DNA from: Clostridia bacterium
Lineage (GTDB): Bacteria; Bacillota; Clostridia; Oscillospirales; CAG-272
DNA length: 5,940 nt
Reading direction: 5' to 3'
Assembly (NCBI GenBank): GCA_017455945.1
Contig: JAFTLM010000379.1
Coordinates: 1 to 5,940 of the forward strand
Under the pieces are notes generated by a model. The model did not search any database. It saw nothing but the letters and a program-made list of their open reading frames with translations, and had not been told where the DNA came from. Shown here one piece after another: positions 5,120 to 5,940 of the stretch. The position numbers were made by a program, and so were the translations under genes. The stretch's first letter is position 1. Every line of letters begins with the position of its first letter.

Positions 5120-5940
5120 ATGCTAAGCAATCTTACCACAAAAAAAGACATCCGCACGTTTTCTATTTCGCCCGAAAATCCCACGGGAGCAAAGGGCAGC
5201 GGAGGCAAGGCTCTCATAGGAGAAGGAAGTGCGTCAAACGCCGCACGAGAGCTTGGTCAGGGCTGGAAGGTCAATCCTTACATAGTTCTTGATGCCAAAT
5301 CTACGGCTATACTTGGCAAGGTCGAGGGTCAGGGTGCTATCAAGCACTTTTGGATAACCGAAAGTGCAAAGGTACAGCGAACCTTGATTCTTCGCATATA
5401 TTTTGATGAGCAAAAAAATCCTTCGGTGGAGGTTCCTCTTTCCGACTTTTTCGCAAGTGCAGACACGAGAAACTATCGCCAAATAAGCAGTCTCCCCATA
5501 TGCTACAATCCCAAAAAGGGTATGAACTCTTATTTTGAGATGCCTTATTTCAAGGGATTCAGAATGGAGATTGAAAACATTGGCGACCAGCCCTGCAATA
5601 TTTACTACCAAATCGACTGCGAAGAAAAGAAAATAGCTCACGACAGCCTTTACTTCCACGCACAGTTCAGGCGTGTAAATCCCCTGCCCTACAAGGAAGT
5701 TTACACCATTGTTGACAACATCAGGGGCAACGGTCACTACGTTGGTACGTATCTTCACTGGGGCGTTAAATCAAACCGCTGGTGGGGTGAGGGTGAAATA
5801 AAATTCTACATAGACGGGGACAAGGAATTCCCCACAATTTGCGGCACGGGTACGGAGGACTATTTCTGCGGTGCGTACAACTTTGACGTTGACGGAAAAT
5901 ACACCGAGTTTTCTACCCCTTACAGCGGGCTTTCAAAGGC
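5120..5940 (+). CDS. GH172 / DUF2961 family protein, N-terminal 273 residues (runs off the window)
   Basis: AAAGGAG (5105-5111) places the start at ATG 5120, and the frame is open to the right edge; family members are commonly about 350-400 residues, so roughly the last quarter is missing. Family marks are GSGGKALIGEGSASNAAREL (26-45), LGQGWKVNP (45-53), NRWWGEGE (219-226), FYIDGD (229-234) and GTGTEDYFCGAYNF (242-255). Characterised GH172 enzymes act on fructose or arabinofuranose linkages (difructose dianhydride-forming alpha-D-fructofuranosidase, exo-alpha-D-arabinofuranosidase) and use two glutamates in this region. Glu224 and Glu246 are the likely counterparts, an inference without alignment. 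No signal peptide is seen, so it is probably cytosolic. The specific substrate cannot be told. Confidence 0.85.
   Translation, partial: MLSNLTTKKDIRTFSISPENPTGAKGSGGKALIGEGSASNAARELGQGWKVNPYIVLDAKSTAILGKVEGQGAIKHFWITESAKVQRTLILRIYFDEQKNPSVEVPLSDFFASADTRNYRQISSLPICYNPKKGMNSYFEMPYFKGFRMEIENIGDQPCNIYYQIDCEEKKIAHDSLYFHAQFRRVNPLPYKEVYTIVDNIRGNGHYVGTYLHWGVKSNRWWGEGEIKFYIDGDKEFPTICGTGTEDYFCGAYNFDVDGKYTEFSTPYSGLSK

Noticed and set aside
5234..5758. 174-residue minus-strand open frame
   Set aside because: It is the antisense shadow of the GH172-like gene, whose plus-strand frame has clear family motifs and a good ribosome binding site.

Overview
The window looks like chromosomal DNA from a Clostridia-type Firmicute, probably a gut Oscillospirales/Ruminococcaceae-like bacterium. 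The grounds are the four-cysteine L28 protein, strong AGGAGG-type ribosome binding sites, TTGACA/TATAAT promoters with TG-extended -10 boxes, a DUF6873-like protein and a GH172-like enzyme. This placement is an inference from gene content and style; no database search was possible.

Left part (1-1440, minus strand, AT-rich). A gene for a small predicted lipoprotein starts at 1125 with a strong ribosome binding site and hits an in-frame TAA at 967-969. The same frame then stays open to 163 and is listed separately as a 254-residue product. A terminator at 73-106 follows. Upstream of the lipoprotein start is a near-consensus promoter (1376-1404). Its leader of about 245 nt carries a 17-bp stem starting at the predicted 5' end, internal hairpins and an intrinsic terminator (1156-1182) about 30 nt before the start codon. 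This is the best candidate for something undescribed: a structured regulatory leader or a small RNA of about 214 nt.

Middle (1441-1742). No gene is visible. The stretch holds a REP-like inverted element (1448-1513), a tandem repeat of about 2.5 copies with GC-rich hairpin cores (1522-1680), and the terminator of the next gene (1708-1739).

Right part (1743-5940, higher GC). A TIM-barrel sugar phosphate isomerase/epimerase (minus) is divergent from enolase (plus), with back-to-back promoters between them. Then come rpmB (ribosomal protein L28) with its own strong promoter and terminator, a DUF6873-like protein of unknown role, and the first 273 residues of a GH172/DUF2961-family protein that runs off the right edge. 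Enolase and L28 are housekeeping genes. The isomerase and the GH172-like gene point to carbohydrate use. Promoters and terminators sit between most genes, so these are mostly short transcription units rather than one operon.
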